The position numbers and the translations under genes were made by a program. Under the pieces are notes generated by a model, which had not been told where the DNA came from, did no database searches, and worked only from the letters and a program-made list of their open reading frames with translations. From Sphaerisporangium krabiense (GTDB lineage: Bacteria; Actinomycetota; Actinomycetes; Streptosporangiales; Streptosporangiaceae): DNA of 64,000 nucleotides. Positions 1-9,059 of the stretch are shown one piece after another (the stretch's first letter is position 1; every line of letters starts with the position of its first letter). The stretch lies in the NCBI RefSeq assembly GCF_014200435.1, contig NZ_JACHBR010000003.1, positions 124,001 to 188,000 on the forward strand, written 5' to 3'.

Positions 1-794
1 GGGTGACCTACGCCACCTCCTCGGGGATCACGGCCAAGGTCTTGTCGGATCTGGGGTGGATCGGCAACCGGGAGACGCCGGTGGTGCTGTCGCTGCTGGT
101 GTTCGAGGACCTGACGATGGCGATGTACCTGCCGATCCTGACGGCGATCCTGGCGGGGGTGAGCCTGGCGGGCGGGGCGGTGACGGTGGCGATCGCGCTC
201 GGGGCGGTCAGCGTGGTGCTGGTGGCGGCGTTGCGGTTCGGGCGGTTCATCGAGGCGTTCGTGGCCAGTCCGAATTCCGAGGTGCTGCTGCTGAAGGTGG
301 TGGGGCTGGCGCTGGCGGTGGCCGGGGTGGCCCAGCAGTTGCAGGTGTCGGCGGCGGTGGGGGCGTTCCTGGTGGGGATCGCGCTGTCGGGTGAGCTGGC
401 CCATGAGGCGCGGGCGCTGCTGATGCCGCTGCGTGATCTGTTCGCGGCGGTGTTCTTCGTGTTCTTCGGGTTGCAGACCGATCCGGGGTCGATCCTGCCG
501 ATGGCGGGGATCGCGGCGGCGCTGGCGGTGGTGAGCATGGTGACCAAGCTGGCGACGGGGGCGTACGCGGCGCGGCGCGCGGGGGTGGCGCGGGCGGGGC
601 AGGCGCGGGCGGGCATCGCGTTGATCCCGCGCGGGGAGTTCAACATCGTGATCGCGGGGCTGGCGGTGGCGGCGGGGGCGCATCCGGATCTGGGGCCGCT
701 GGCGGCGGGGTATGTGCTGATCTTGGCGGCGTTCGGGCCGCTGGCGGCGCGGCTGGTGCAGCCGTTGATCACGCTGGTGGCGCGCCGCGCCTGA
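1..794 (+). CDS. CPA2-family cation/proton antiporter, C-terminal part
   Basis: This is the 3' part of a membrane antiporter that exchanges a monovalent cation (K+ or Na+) for protons. The reading frame is open at the left edge, so the start lies outside the window; about 264 codons are visible. The product is a run of roughly eight hydrophobic segments. It has the conserved 'VFEDL' stretch, the 'VGAFLVGIALS' helix and the late 'RGEFNIVI' helix typical of the CPA2/Kef-like fold. No C-terminal TrkA-N or RCK domain follows: the protein ends 'VARRA' right after the last helix. That favours a short antiporter that may use a separate regulatory subunit. Family assignment is firm; the ion is inferred. 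Confidence 0.85.
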   Translation, partial: VTYATSSGITAKVLSDLGWIGNRETPVVLSLLVFEDLTMAMYLPILTAILAGVSLAGGAVTVAIALGAVSVVLVAALRFGRFIEAFVASPNSEVLLLKVVGLALAVAGVAQQLQVSAAVGAFLVGIALSGELAHEARALLMPLRDLFAAVFFVFFGLQTDPGSILPMAGIAAALAVVSMVTKLATGAYAARRAGVARAGQARAGIALIPRGEFNIVIAGLAVAAGAHPDLGPLAAGYVLILAAFGPLAARLVQPLITLVARRA

Positions 795-848
795 CCCGAG
801 TCGGACATTCTGCGCATTTCCGGCGTCGGGCCGGGGTACACCGACGGC

Positions 849-1406
849 ATGGCGGAGTTTCTCACCGACATCCAGACCCTGCGCGACCGCGCCCGGGCCG
901 AGATGGACAAGGGGCCGGTCACCCAGGCCTACGGCGCCGACCTGCCCCGGGTGGTGCAGGTGTGCAACGAGGCGCTGGCCACCGAGATCGTGTGCGTCCT
1001 GCGCTACAAGCGGCACTACTACACCGCCACCGGCATCCACGCCGAGCCGGTCGCGGCGGAGTTCGCCGAGCACGCCGCCGACGAGCAGCGGCACGCCGAC
1101 CTGCTGGCCGAGCGCATATCGCAGCTCGGCGGCGAGCCGGACTTCGACCCGGCGCGGCTGAGCACCCGGGCGCACACCCACTACGACCAGTCGCTGGACC
1201 TCATCGAGATGATCAGGGAGGACCTGGTCGCCGAGCGGGTGGCCATCGCCTCCTACACCGAGATCGCCCAGTGGATCGGCGACGGCGATCCCACCACCCG
1301 GCGGCTGTTCGAGGTGCTGCTGGCCGATGAGGAGGACCACGCCGACGACCTGGCCGACCTGCTGCAGCGGCTGCCCTCCGAGGCCGGCGGGCGCCGGGGG
1401 ATCTAG
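849..1406 (+). CDS. Bacterioferritin-like (ferritin-like superfamily) protein
   Basis: This 185-residue, all-helical protein belongs to the ferritin-like superfamily and probably binds a di-iron centre for iron oxidation, storage or oxidative-stress protection. Ligand-type motifs are visible: 'NEALATEIVCVLRYKRHYY' near residue 40, 'EHAADEQRHAD' near 75 (an E..H helix), and 'EDLVAERVAIASY' plus 'LLADEEDHADDL' in the second half. This is the two-helix-pair arrangement of bacterioferritin and Dps relatives. There is no signal peptide, so it is cytoplasmic. It stands alone between the antiporter and a VOC gene. Whether it forms a 24-mer and binds haem cannot be told from the sequence. Confidence 0.8.
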   Translation: MAEFLTDIQTLRDRARAEMDKGPVTQAYGADLPRVVQVCNEALATEIVCVLRYKRHYYTATGIHAEPVAAEFAEHAADEQRHADLLAERISQLGGEPDFDPARLSTRAHTHYDQSLDLIEMIREDLVAERVAIASYTEIAQWIGDGDPTTRRLFEVLLADEEDHADDLADLLQRLPSEAGGRRGI

Positions 1407-1538
1407 AGCGCCTCTCCCCCGGCGGCGCGGTCTATAGTCGGAAAGGAGAAGGCACATCGGGGGGGACGGGGCGCCCGCGCGCGCCGTCTCCAGGCCCGCG
1501 CGCGGGGCGCGGGCGCGCCGCGGAAGGGGCTCGGGGCC

Positions 1539-1925
1539 GTGTCCGTGCAGCTCAACCACACCATCGTCCACTCCAGCGACAAGCGCGCCTCGGCGGAGTT
1601 CCTGGCCCGCATCATGGGCCTTGAGGTGGGGCCGCCCTACGGGCCGTTCCTGCCGGTGCAGACCTCCAACGCGGTGACGCTGGACTACGCCGACTCCCTC
1701 ACCGAGACGATCATCCCCCAGCACTACGCGTTCCTGGTGAGCGAGCGGGAGTTCGACGAGATCTTCGGCCGGGTGCGCGCGGCCGGGCTGCCCTACTGGG
1801 CCGGGCCCCTGCACCACGGCCCCGGGGAGATCAACCACAACGACGGCGGCCGCGGGGTGTACTTCGACGACCCCGACGGGCACGCGCTGGAGATCATCAC
1901 CCGGCCCTACGGCAGCGGCGGCTGA
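1539..1925 (+). CDS. VOC superfamily (glyoxalase/bleomycin-resistance fold) protein
   Basis: This 128-residue protein has one paired beta-alpha-beta-beta-beta unit. It opens with 'LNHTIVHSSDKRASAEFLA', the first metal-ligand strand, and ends with 'GRGVYFDDPDGHALEIIT', the usual C-terminal VOC signature with its E ligand. A GTG start is chosen because a purine-rich GGAAGGGG sits about nine bases upstream. Substrate cannot be read from sequence; relatives include dioxygenases, lyases and resistance proteins. The preceding 130 bases hold a TATAGT-like -10 and very GC-rich inverted repeats. Confidence 0.85.
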   Translation: MSVQLNHTIVHSSDKRASAEFLARIMGLEVGPPYGPFLPVQTSNAVTLDYADSLTETIIPQHYAFLVSEREFDEIFGRVRAAGLPYWAGPLHHGPGEINHNDGGRGVYFDDPDGHALEIITRPYGSGG

Positions 1926-1932
1926 CCCCCGC

Positions 1933-1959
1933 CTCCCGGCCCCGGGCGGGGGCCGGGAG
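1933..1959. terminator. Bidirectional stem-loop between convergent genes
   Basis: An 11-bp perfect inverted repeat, CTCCCGGCCCC and GGGGCCGGGAG, has a 5-base loop. It lies between the stop of the VOC gene and the stop of the phosphoketolase gene, which converge. No U-tract follows, as is common in high-GC actinomycetes. Function as a two-way terminator is inferred from structure and place. Confidence 0.6.
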
Positions 1960-1963
1960 TGCT

Positions 1964-4279
1964 TCAGTAGGGCCAGGTCCAGTCGCGGATCTGCGGCGGG
2001 TCCTCGCCGTGCTCGCGGGTGTGGGTGCGGGCGGCGAGGCGGGCGTCCACCATCTGCTGGCGCAGCAGCGCGCAGCGCTCCCCCAGGCCCGGCACGCGGT
2101 CGATGACGTCCATGACCAGGTGGTAGCGGTCGATGTCGTTGAGCATGGCCATGTCGAAGGGGGTGGTGGTGGTCCCCTCCTCCTTGTAGCCGCGCACGTG
2201 CAGGTGGGGGTGGCCGGTGCGCCGGTAGGTGAGGCGGTGGATCAGCCACGGGTAGCCGTGGAAGTTGAAGATCACCGGGCGGGTGGTGGTGAACAGGGCG
2301 TCGTACTCGGCGTCGGGCATGCCGTGGGGGTGCTCGCCGGGCGGCTGCAGGCGCATCAGGTCCACCACGTTGATCACGCGGACCTTCAGCTCGGGCAGGT
2401 GGCGGCGCAGCAGCGCGGCGGCGGCCAGGGTCTCCAGGGTGGGCACGTCCCCGGCGCAGACCAGCACCACGTCGGGTTCGGCGCCGTCGTCGGTGCCGGC
2501 CCACGGCAGCACGCCAAGGCCCCGGGCGCAGTGGGCGACGGCCTCGGGCATGGTCATCAGGTCCAGTACCGGCTGCTTGCCGGCGATGACGACGTTGACG
2601 TAGTCGCGGGAGCGCAGGCAGTGGTCGGCCACCGACAGCAGGCAGTTGGCGTCCGGGGGCAGGTAGACCCGCACCACGGTGGACTTCTTGTTCACCACCA
2701 CGTCCAGGAAGCCGGGATCCTGGTGGCTGAAGCCGTTGTGGTCCTGCCGCCACACGTGGGAGGACAGCAGGTAGTTCAGCGAGGCGACCGGGCGGCGCCA
2801 GGGGATCTTGCGGGAGGCCTCCAGCCATTTGGCGTGCTGGTTGAACATCGAATCGACGATGTGGATGAACGCCTCGTAGGAGGTGAACAGGCCGTGGCGG
2901 CCGGTGAGCAGGTAGCCCTCCAGCCAGCCCTGGCACAGGTGCTCGCTGAGCACCTCCATGGCCCGGCCGTCCGGGGAGAGGGCCTCGTCGGTGGGCAGGC
3001 GGCCGGCGTCCCAGGCGCGGCCGGTCACCTCGAACACCGCCGACAGCCGGTTGGAGGCGATCTCGTCGGGGCCCATCAGGCGGAAGGTGGCGGGATTGGC
3101 GGCGATCACCTCGCGCAGGAAGGCGCCGAGCAGGCGGGTGGGCTCGCTGGTGGCGGCGGCCGGGGCCTTGACCTCGGCGGCGTGGTCGCGGAAGTCGGGC
3201 AGGCGCAGCGGGCGCAGCAGCTCGCCGCCGTTGGCGTGGGGGTTGGCGCTCATGCGGCGGTTGCCGCGCGGGGCGACCCGCCGCACGGGGGCGAGGGGGC
3301 GGCCGTCGGCGTCGAACAGTTCCCCGGGGCGGTAGGACAGCATCCACTCCCGCAGGGCGGCCAGGTGCTCGGGGTTGTCGCGGACGGCGGACAGCGGGAC
3401 CTGGTGGGCGCGCCAGGTGCCCTCCACGGGCAGGCCGTCCACCTCGCGCGGCCCGGTCCAGCCTTTGGGGGTGCGCAGCACGATCATGGGCCATCGGGCT
3501 CCGGTGCCCGCCTTGACCTCGGCGATCTGGTCGAACACCGTGTCCAGCGTGGCGGCCATGAGCGCGTGGACCTCGGCGGGGTCCTCGCCGGCGACCACGT
3601 GCGGGCGGTAGCCGTAGCCTTCCATCAGGCGCAGCAGCTCGGGTTCGGGGATGCGGGCCAGCACCGTCGGATTGGCGATCTTGTAGCCGTTGAGGTGCAG
3701 GATGGGCAGCACCGCGCCGTCCCGCGCCGCGTTGAGGAACTTGTTGGAGTGCCAGCTTGTGGCGAGGGGGCCGGTCTCGGCCTCGCCGTCCCCGATCACG
3801 CAGGCCACCACCAGGTCGGGGTTGTCGAAGGCGGCGCCGAAGGCGTGGGCCAGGGAGTAGCCGAGCTCGCCGCCCTCGTTGATCGACCCGGGGGTCTCGG
3901 GGGCGGCGTGGCTGGGGATGCCGCCGGGGAAGGAGAACTGGCGGAACAGCCGCCGCATCCCCTCGGCGTCCTGGGAGACCTCGGGGTACACCTGCGAGTA
4001 GGTGCCCTCCAGCCAGGCGTTGGCCACCACCGCCGGGCCGCCGTGCCCCGGCCCGCACACGAAGATCATGTCCTGGTCGCGTTCGGTGATGATCCGGTTC
4101 AGGTGGGCCAGGCAGAAGTTCAGGCCCGGCGTGGTGCCCCAGTGGCCGAGCAGCCGCGGTTTGACGTCCTCCGGGCGCAGCGGCTCGCGCAGCAGCGGGT
4201 TGTCCAGCAGGTAGATCTGGCCGACCGACAGGTAGTTGGCCGCACGCCAGTAGGCGTCGATGCGTTCCAGCTCGCTCAT
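1964..4279 (-). CDS. xfp: Phosphoketolase (xylulose-5-P/fructose-6-P)
   Basis: This thiamine-diphosphate enzyme cleaves xylulose 5-phosphate or fructose 6-phosphate with phosphate, giving acetyl phosphate plus glyceraldehyde 3-phosphate or erythrose 4-phosphate. About 771 residues match the usual length of nearly 800. Visible family hallmarks are '[10 protein letters not shown]' near the N-terminus, 'GPGHGGPA', the ThDP-binding '[19 protein letters not shown]', 'GYKIANPT', and the C-terminal 'INVVDLMRL' and '[10 protein letters not shown]'. The start at 4279 has a GGGAA ribosome site about 11 bases upstream; an in-frame ATG at 4297 is the alternative, and anything further upstream is non-conserved. 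It gives a bypass to acetyl phosphate and acetyl-CoA. No acetate kinase or phosphotransacetylase gene is adjacent. Confidence 0.95.
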   Translation of the reverse strand: MSELERIDAYWRAANYLSVGQIYLLDNPLLREPLRPEDVKPRLLGHWGTTPGLNFCLAHLNRIITERDQDMIFVCGPGHGGPAVVANAWLEGTYSQVYPEVSQDAEGMRRLFRQFSFPGGIPSHAAPETPGSINEGGELGYSLAHAFGAAFDNPDLVVACVIGDGEAETGPLATSWHSNKFLNAARDGAVLPILHLNGYKIANPTVLARIPEPELLRLMEGYGYRPHVVAGEDPAEVHALMAATLDTVFDQIAEVKAGTGARWPMIVLRTPKGWTGPREVDGLPVEGTWRAHQVPLSAVRDNPEHLAALREWMLSYRPGELFDADGRPLAPVRRVAPRGNRRMSANPHANGGELLRPLRLPDFRDHAAEVKAPAAATSEPTRLLGAFLREVIAANPATFRLMGPDEIASNRLSAVFEVTGRAWDAGRLPTDEALSPDGRAMEVLSEHLCQGWLEGYLLTGRHGLFTSYEAFIHIVDSMFNQHAKWLEASRKIPWRRPVASLNYLLSSHVWRQDHNGFSHQDPGFLDVVVNKKSTVVRVYLPPDANCLLSVADHCLRSRDYVNVVIAGKQPVLDLMTMPEAVAHCARGLGVLPWAGTDDGAEPDVVLVCAGDVPTLETLAAAALLRRHLPELKVRVINVVDLMRLQPPGEHPHGMPDAEYDALFTTTRPVIFNFHGYPWLIHRLTYRRTGHPHLHVRGYKEEGTTTTPFDMAMLNDIDRYHLVMDVIDRVPGLGERCALLRQQMVDARLAARTHTREHGEDPPQIRDWTWPY

Positions 4280-4469
4280 GTCTACGAGCGTTCCCATTCG
4301 CGCGCGGTTATGCCTGCCCGCTCCCCCGCCGGGTGGTGCGTGCGGACGCCGGGAGGAAGGCCCGGCCCCTGGCGGCCCCCTGGCGGGCGGGCCCTCACCC
4401 CGCCTGCGGGCGGGCCGCGGGCGAAATCGGCTGGGAAAATGTCGGACCTGTTGGCTAGGGTTTTCCTCC

Positions 4470-5399
4470 GTGTCCGAGCAACCTCTCATCCACGCGCGTG
4501 GCCTGGTCAAACGCTTCGGCGACTTCACCGCGGTGGACGGCATCGACCTGGCGGTGGCGCCCGGGGAGGCGTTCGGCTTCCTCGGCCCCAACGGCGCCGG
4601 CAAGTCCTCCACCATGCGCATGATCGGCTGTGTGTCCCTGCCCACCGCCGGCGAGCTGCGCATCCTCGGCATGGACCCGGTGCGCCAGGGCACGGCCATC
4701 CGCGCCCGGCTCGGGGTGTGCCCCCAGCTGGACAATCTCGACGTCGACCTCAACGTCCGCGAGAACCTGCTCACCTACGCCCGCTACTTCGGCATCCCCC
4801 GCGCCGAGGCGCGCCGCCGCGCCGAGGAGCTGCTTCGGTTCGTGCAGCTGGCCGACCGTGCCGGCAGCAAGGTCGAGCCGTTGTCGGGCGGCATGAAACG
4901 CCGGCTCACCATCGCCCGCGCCATGGTCAACGACCCCGACATCGTGCTGCTGGACGAGCCCACCACCGGGCTGGACCCCCAGGCCCGCCACCTTTTGTGG
5001 GAGCGGTTGTTCCAGCTCAAGCGCCGCGGCACCACCCTGGTGCTCACCACCCACTACATGGACGAGGCCGAGCAGCTGTGCGACCGGCTGGTGGTCATGG
5101 ACGGCGGGCGCATCGTCGCCGAGGGCTCCCCCCGGCAGCTGATCACCACCTACTCCACCCCCGAGGTGGTCGAGCTGCGCTTCGGCGACGAACGCCCCGC
5201 CGACCTGGCCGGCAAGCTCGCCGGCGTCGGCCGGCGCGTCGACCCGCTGCCCGACCGGCTGCTGGTGTACGCCGAGGACGGCGACGTCGCCACCGCCGAG
5301 GTGCACCGCCGCGGCCTGACCCCTTCCAGCGTGCTGGTGCGCCGCTCCACGCTGGAGGACGTCTTCCTGCACCTCACCGGCCGCACCCTGGTGGACTGA
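4470..5399 (+). CDS. ABC exporter ATP-binding protein (NodI/DrrA type)
   Basis: This cytoplasmic ATPase subunit of an ABC-2 type exporter has about 309 residues. Walker A 'GPNGAGKS' is near residue 40, Q-loop 'CPQLDNLD' near 85, signature 'LSGGMKRR' near 140, Walker B '[13 protein letters not shown]' near 160 and H-loop '[10 protein letters not shown]' near 195. A C-terminal DrrA/NodI-type extension follows. A GTG start at 4470 is used because conserved sequence ('[12 protein letters not shown]') begins just after it. The stop overlaps the ATG of the next gene by one base (TGATG), so it is translationally coupled to two permease genes. Substrate is unknown; relatives export lipo-oligosaccharides and antibiotics. 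Confidence 0.92.
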   Translation: MSEQPLIHARGLVKRFGDFTAVDGIDLAVAPGEAFGFLGPNGAGKSSTMRMIGCVSLPTAGELRILGMDPVRQGTAIRARLGVCPQLDNLDVDLNVRENLLTYARYFGIPRAEARRRAEELLRFVQLADRAGSKVEPLSGGMKRRLTIARAMVNDPDIVLLDEPTTGLDPQARHLLWERLFQLKRRGTTLVLTTHYMDEAEQLCDRLVVMDGGRIVAEGSPRQLITTYSTPEVVELRFGDERPADLAGKLAGVGRRVDPLPDRLLVYAEDGDVATAEVHRRGLTPSSVLVRRSTLEDVFLHLTGRTLVD

Positions 5400-6181
5400 T
5401 GGCCGCGCCCTCCTTTGGTCTCAGCGCCCGCTCCACCCTGGCCGTGCTGGAGCGCGGGCTCACCCTGTACCGCCGGTTGTGGCGGGCGTCGGTGTTCGGC
5501 TCCTTCGTGCTGCCGGTGCTGTTCCTGGTCAGCATCGGCATCGGGGTCGGCGGCCACATCGGCCAGGTCGGCGGGGTGTCCTACCTGGCGTGGATCGTGC
5601 CGGGGGTGATGGCCTCCACCGCCTTCCAGATGGCCGTCGGCGAGTGCACCTACCCCATCCTGGGCGACTTCAAGTGGACGCGCGGCTTCCACGCCATGCG
5701 CGCCACCCCCGTCGGGGTCGGCGACATGGTCTGCGGCCACCTGCTGTACATCCTGATCCGCGTCGAGATCGCCGTGGTGGTGTTCCTCGGCGTCACCGCC
5801 CTGTTTGGCACGCTGCACTCGCCGTGGGCGCTGGTCACCCCGCTGGTGTGCGCTCTGGTGACGCTGGCGGTGGCCGCCCCCACCATGGCCTTCGCCGCCT
5901 CCATCGACCACGACAGCTACTTCGCGCTGCTGTTCCGCTTCGTGATGATCCCCGCCACGCTGTTCTCCGGGGTGTTCTTCCCCGTCGGCCAGCTCCCCGG
6001 CCCGGTGCGGCCGCTGGCCTATGTCTCCCCGCTGTGGCACGGCGTCGAGCTGAACCGCGCCGCCACCCTCGGCGCCGCCCCGCCCTGGCCGGCCGCCGCC
6101 CACCTCGGCTACCTGCTGGCGTTCACCGCCGCGGGCATGGCCTGGGCCCTTCACGCCTTCGGCCGACGACTCCAGGACTGA
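5399..6181 (+). CDS. ABC-2 type exporter permease (NodJ-like), first of two
   Basis: This integral membrane subunit has about 260 residues and six predicted helices. After a short cytoplasmic N-terminus comes the first helix with 'GSFVLPVLFLVSIGIGVGG'. The segment 'DFKWTRGFHAMRATPV' is the conserved cytoplasmic coupling helix of ABC-2/NodJ permeases, and 'LFSGVFFPVGQLPGPVRPLAY' is the late membrane-re-entrant motif. It starts inside the stop codon of the ATPase gene and is followed six bases later by a second, different permease. The exporter is therefore probably a heterodimer of permeases plus an ATPase dimer. Confidence 0.9.
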   Translation: MAAPSFGLSARSTLAVLERGLTLYRRLWRASVFGSFVLPVLFLVSIGIGVGGHIGQVGGVSYLAWIVPGVMASTAFQMAVGECTYPILGDFKWTRGFHAMRATPVGVGDMVCGHLLYILIRVEIAVVVFLGVTALFGTLHSPWALVTPLVCALVTLAVAAPTMAFAASIDHDSYFALLFRFVMIPATLFSGVFFPVGQLPGPVRPLAYVSPLWHGVELNRAATLGAAPPWPAAAHLGYLLAFTAAGMAWALHAFGRRLQD

Positions 6182-6187
6182 GAACAC

Positions 6188-6988
6188 ATGGTGACCACGT
6201 GGATCGCCGCCCGGATCTCCCCCGGCCGGGTCGGCGCGGTGATCGGCCGCAACGTCGGGGCGCTGCGCTCGGGCCCGGCGTACTGGCTGGTGCTGGTGTC
6301 GGGCTTCTTCGAGCCGCTGTTGTACCTTCTGTCGATCGGGGTGGGGGTCGGCGCCCTGGTGGGCGAGCTGCCCGTGGGCGGCCGCAGCCTGGACTACGCC
6401 ACCTTCGTCGCCCCCGCCATGCTCGCGGTCTCCGCCATGTCCGGCGCGCTGGCCGAGACCACCTACAACTTCTTCTTCAAGATGAAGTACTCCAAGACCT
6501 TCGAGGCCGTGCTCGCCACACCGGTGCGGCCCTTGGAGGTCGCCCTCGGGGAGCTCGGCTGGGCCATGGTGCGCGGCTCGGTGTACACCGCGCTGTTCCT
6601 GGTGGTCATGGTGGCGCTCGGGCTGACCTCCCCGCTCGGCGCGCTGGCCGCCTTCCCCGCCACGGTGCTGGTGGGGCTGGCCTTCGGCGCGATCGGCATG
6701 GCCGTCAGCACGCTGATGCGCGGCTGGCAGGACTTCGATCTGATGTCCACCGGCCAGTTCGCCCTGTTCCTGTTCTCGGGCACCTTCTCCCCCGTCACCG
6801 ACTACCCCGCCCCGCTGCAGGTCCTGGTCCAGCTGACCCCGCTGTACCACGCGGTGGAGCTGGTGCGCGCGCCGGCCATCGGGCAGGCCGGCTGGGGCCT
6901 GCTGCCCCACATCCTGTACCTGCTCGCCATGATGGCGGTGGGCCTGCTGTTCGCCGCCCGCCGCCTGCGGCGCACCCTCACGGTCTGA
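6188..6988 (+). CDS. ABC-2 type exporter permease (NodJ-like), second of two
   Basis: This 266-residue integral membrane protein is paralogous to the preceding permease but clearly diverged. It has 'FEPLLYLLSIGVGVGALVG' in the first helix, the coupling segment 'KMKYSKTFEAVLATPVRPLE', and 'LFLFSGTFSPVTDYPAPLQ' near the end. About six membrane helices are visible. It is the last gene of the three-gene exporter operon. The next gene lies on the opposite strand with only a few bases between the two stops, so the operon ends here. Substrate is unknown. Confidence 0.9.
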   Translation: MVTTWIAARISPGRVGAVIGRNVGALRSGPAYWLVLVSGFFEPLLYLLSIGVGVGALVGELPVGGRSLDYATFVAPAMLAVSAMSGALAETTYNFFFKMKYSKTFEAVLATPVRPLEVALGELGWAMVRGSVYTALFLVVMVALGLTSPLGALAAFPATVLVGLAFGAIGMAVSTLMRGWQDFDLMSTGQFALFLFSGTFSPVTDYPAPLQVLVQLTPLYHAVELVRAPAIGQAGWGLLPHILYLLAMMAVGLLFAARRLRRTLTV

Positions 6989-6994
6989 AGGGGG

Positions 6995-7315
6995 TCAGGG
7001 GGTGAAGGGGGTCACCTCGACCACGGCGCTCACCGGCAGCGGGCCGTAGATGTGGGGGAAGGCCTCGCCCGCTCCGGCCGGCACCTCCAGGACCACCGGG
7101 CACTCCAGCCGCTGCTCGTCGATGGCCAGCACCACCAGCGGCTCGGCCACCTGGCCGTAGTAGCGCCCGGCCACCCCGCGCAACTGCTCCAGATCGGCGC
7201 AGGCGTGGATGTACCCCTCCTGCGCCAGCGTCCGCCCCAGGGTGGACACGCGGTACTCCCCCGCCCGCACCGCCGCCGTCCAGTCACCGGCCAGCGCCAG
7301 ATGAAGAATCGTCAC
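6995..7315 (-). CDS. DUF952 family protein
   Basis: This small cytoplasmic protein of 106 residues matches DUF952. It starts with 'ILHLALAGDWTAA', has the typical 'GYIHACADLEQL' motif near residue 35, 'VVLAIDEQRL' near 62, and ends with 'FPHIYGPLPVSAVVEV'. DUF952 members have an alpha/beta fold with a conserved histidine; biochemical function is not established. It converges on the ABC operon and appears monocistronic. Confidence 0.85.
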   Translation of the reverse strand: MTILHLALAGDWTAAVRAGEYRVSTLGRTLAQEGYIHACADLEQLRGVAGRYYGQVAEPLVVLAIDEQRLECPVVLEVPAGAGEAFPHIYGPLPVSAVVEVTPFTP

Positions 7316-7369
7316 CGGCGACAGCGTAGATCACCGCTGTGCGCGGGGGAATCGGCGGGGCGTGCGGGG

Positions 7370-8326
7370 TCAGCGGCGGCTGAAGGTGCGGCGGTAGGCG
7401 CGCGGGGAGACCCCGCGCCGTTTGACGATCTGCTCGCGCAGCACGGTGACCGAGCCGAACCCGACGTCGCGGGCGATCTCCTCGATGCGCAGGTCGGTGG
7501 TCTCCAGCAGTTCCTCGGCCACCAGCAGGCGCTGGCCGCGTATCCACGCCTGCGGGGTGGTGCCGGTGGCGGCCTTGAAACGGCGGGCGAAGGTGCGCGG
7601 GCTCATCAGCGCCTGGGCGGCGAGGTCGCTCACCGACAGCGGCTTGCTGAGGTTGGCGCGCACCCATTCCAGGACTTCGGCCAGCCGCTCGTCCTCGCCC
7701 GCCGCGGGCACCGGCGCGGGGATGTACTGGGCCTGTCCGCCGTCGCGGTGCGGCGCGGTCACCGTCTCGCGGGCGATCGCGTTGGCCACCGCCCCGCCGT
7801 GCTCGCGGCGCAGCAGGTGCAGGCTCATGTCGATCCCGGCCGCGTCGCCGGCGCCGGTCACCAGGCGGCCCTCGTCGACGTACAGGGCCTCGGGCACGAC
7901 CGTGACCCGCGGGTAGCGGGCCGCCAGGTCGGCGGCCAGGCTCCAGTGCGTGGTGGCGCGGCGGCCGTCCAGCAGGCCGGTGGCCGCCAGCAGGTAGGAG
8001 CCGGTGCAGAAGCTCGCCAGGATCGCCCCGGCCCGGTGGGCGGCGCGCACGGCCGCCACCACCTCCGGCGACAGCGCCGGCGGGCGACGCTCGTTGGGCA
8101 GCAGCACCACCAGGTCGGCCCCGGCCATCAGCTCCAGCCCGTGCGGGACCTCCAGCCGCAGCCCGAGATCGGTGTACACCGGGCCCGGTTCGTCGGTGCA
8201 CACCTGGAAGGAGAAGGAAGGGAGACCGAGATGGGTGCGGTCGGCGAAGACTTTGCTGATCACGCCCAAGCCGAAGGCGCTGACTTCCTGCCCGGCGTAG
8301 GCGACCACGGATCGGAACGGAGTCAC
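7370..8326 (-). CDS. GlxA-family regulator (DJ-1/PfpI-like domain + AraC HTH)
   Basis: This transcription factor of about 318 residues has two parts. Residues ~1-170 form a DJ-1/PfpI-like fold with 'ILASFCTGSYLLAATGLLDGR', where the cysteine sits at the nucleophile elbow. Residues ~205-318 form an AraC-type double helix-turn-helix with 'MSPRTFARRFKAATGTTPQAW' and 'IARDVGFGSVTVLREQI'. In the known family the N-terminal domain is usually a ligand sensor with no enzymatic role. The GTG start places conserved sequence from residue 2. No ribosome site is visible, but an 18-bp palindrome containing a TATATC-like -10 lies just upstream, so the message may have a very short leader and be autoregulated. 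Confidence 0.85.
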   Translation of the reverse strand: MTPFRSVVAYAGQEVSAFGLGVISKVFADRTHLGLPSFSFQVCTDEPGPVYTDLGLRLEVPHGLELMAGADLVVLLPNERRPPALSPEVVAAVRAAHRAGAILASFCTGSYLLAATGLLDGRRATTHWSLAADLAARYPRVTVVPEALYVDEGRLVTGAGDAAGIDMSLHLLRREHGGAVANAIARETVTAPHRDGGQAQYIPAPVPAAGEDERLAEVLEWVRANLSKPLSVSDLAAQALMSPRTFARRFKAATGTTPQAWIRGQRLLVAEELLETTDLRIEEIARDVGFGSVTVLREQIVKRRGVSPRAYRRTFSRR

Positions 8327-8346
8327 CGCCCAAGAATCGCACGCGG

Positions 8347-8364
8347 AAGTTGATATATCAACTT
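8347..8364. promoter_or_regulatory. 18-bp perfect palindrome, operator candidate
   Basis: AAGTTGATATATCAACTT is a perfect palindrome 20 bases upstream of the GlxA-type regulator start. It is strikingly AT-rich in this GC-rich genome. Its centre contains a TATATC/GATATA sequence that could be the -10 of that gene, so a bound protein would block transcription. Which protein binds is unknown; autoregulation is the simplest guess. Confidence 0.6.
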
Positions 8365-8691
8365 TTGCACCCGCATATTTTGTGGACGCTTCAAACCGCG
8401 GCCCGCCGCCATTCCCGGCCTCCCCCGGCAGGCGTCCCGCCGCCGCATTTCGGGAGGTCGCACGGGTGGGCGGACGGCAAAGGCGCGGGTGAATCGGTCG
8501 GTAATAAATGGCCGCCAATGCCGTTCCTAAACGGGGGCCGCCGGCGCGGTATTCGGTACCGCCGCGGGTTACGCCAATGGAACGGCCGAAATGGGCCGCG
8601 TGCGCGCGCAAAGACCGTTCCGGCCGTGAGGGAAGGGGCCGACCCGGGGGCAGGCCACGCGACATCCCGGGCCGGGGGGCCATGGAAGGCG
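8365..8691. other. Intergenic region, no gene seen
   Basis: This region of 327 bases lies between the regulator promoter and the stop of the SMR gene. Short open frames here have no ribosome site, family match or actinomycete-like codon bias. AT-richer patches near 8375-8385 and 8505-8545 may belong to promoters. I see no convincing terminator or repeat. Confidence 0.5.
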
Positions 8692-9015
8692 TCAATGGGA
8701 GCCTGCCAGGTTCAGCAGGACCACTCCGGCGATGATCAGCACGATCCCGGCCACCTTGGCCGGGCTGAGCGCCTCGCCGAGGAACAGCGCCCCGATCACG
8801 GCGATGGCCGCCGTCCCCACCCCCGACCACACCGCGTAGGCCACGCCGATCTCCATCTGGAGCTTCAGCGCCCGCCCCAGCATGGCGAAGGAGGTCAGGT
8901 AACCGATCACCACCACCACCGCCCAGCCCTTGTGGGCGAACCCGTCGCTCAGCTTCAGCGCCGTGGTGGCCAGCACCTCCGAGACGATCGCGGCGGCGAG
9001 CAGCACCCACGCCAT
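8692..9015 (-). CDS. Small multidrug resistance (SMR) efflux protein
   Basis: This 107-residue integral membrane protein has four helices. It opens 'MAWVLLAAAIVSEVLATTALKLSDGF', carrying the essential membrane glutamate of helix 1 near residue 13, as in EmrE and QacE. 'AYAVWSGVGTAAIAVIGALFLGE' is the helix 3 signature with its conserved W and G. It acts as a dimer, exchanging protons for cationic drugs, or for guanidinium in the Gdx subtype. I cannot assign the subtype with certainty. The start has a GGGAGG ribosome site seven bases upstream. Nothing else is in the operon. Confidence 0.92.
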   Translation of the reverse strand: MAWVLLAAAIVSEVLATTALKLSDGFAHKGWAVVVVIGYLTSFAMLGRALKLQMEIGVAYAVWSGVGTAAIAVIGALFLGEALSPAKVAGIVLIIAGVVLLNLAGSH

Positions 9016-9049
9016 GGCTCCGGCCTCCCCATGCTCGGACCGGCTCCGG

Positions 9050-9059
9050 GTACCGGTAC
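9050..9059. promoter_or_regulatory. GTACCGGTAC palindrome upstream of SMR gene
   Basis: A 10-bp perfect palindrome lies about 35 bases upstream of the SMR start. A second small dyad (ACTT-TACG-AAGT) sits 10-20 bases further away. The place suits an operator of a TetR- or PadR-like repressor. I see neither a guanidine riboswitch nor a repressor gene next to it. Confidence 0.4.

Noticed and set aside
2009-5398. Very long plus-strand open frame antisense to the phosphoketolase, running on into the permease gene frame
   Set aside because: It is rich in Val, Gly, Ala and His with no domain, no ribosome site, and mirrors codon positions of the real minus-strand gene. The real gene in that frame begins at 5399.
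8508-8735. 75-codon plus-strand frame in the 8.4-8.7 kb gap
   Set aside because: Composition is Arg/Gly/Pro-rich, with no ribosome site, and it overlaps the SMR gene end antisense.
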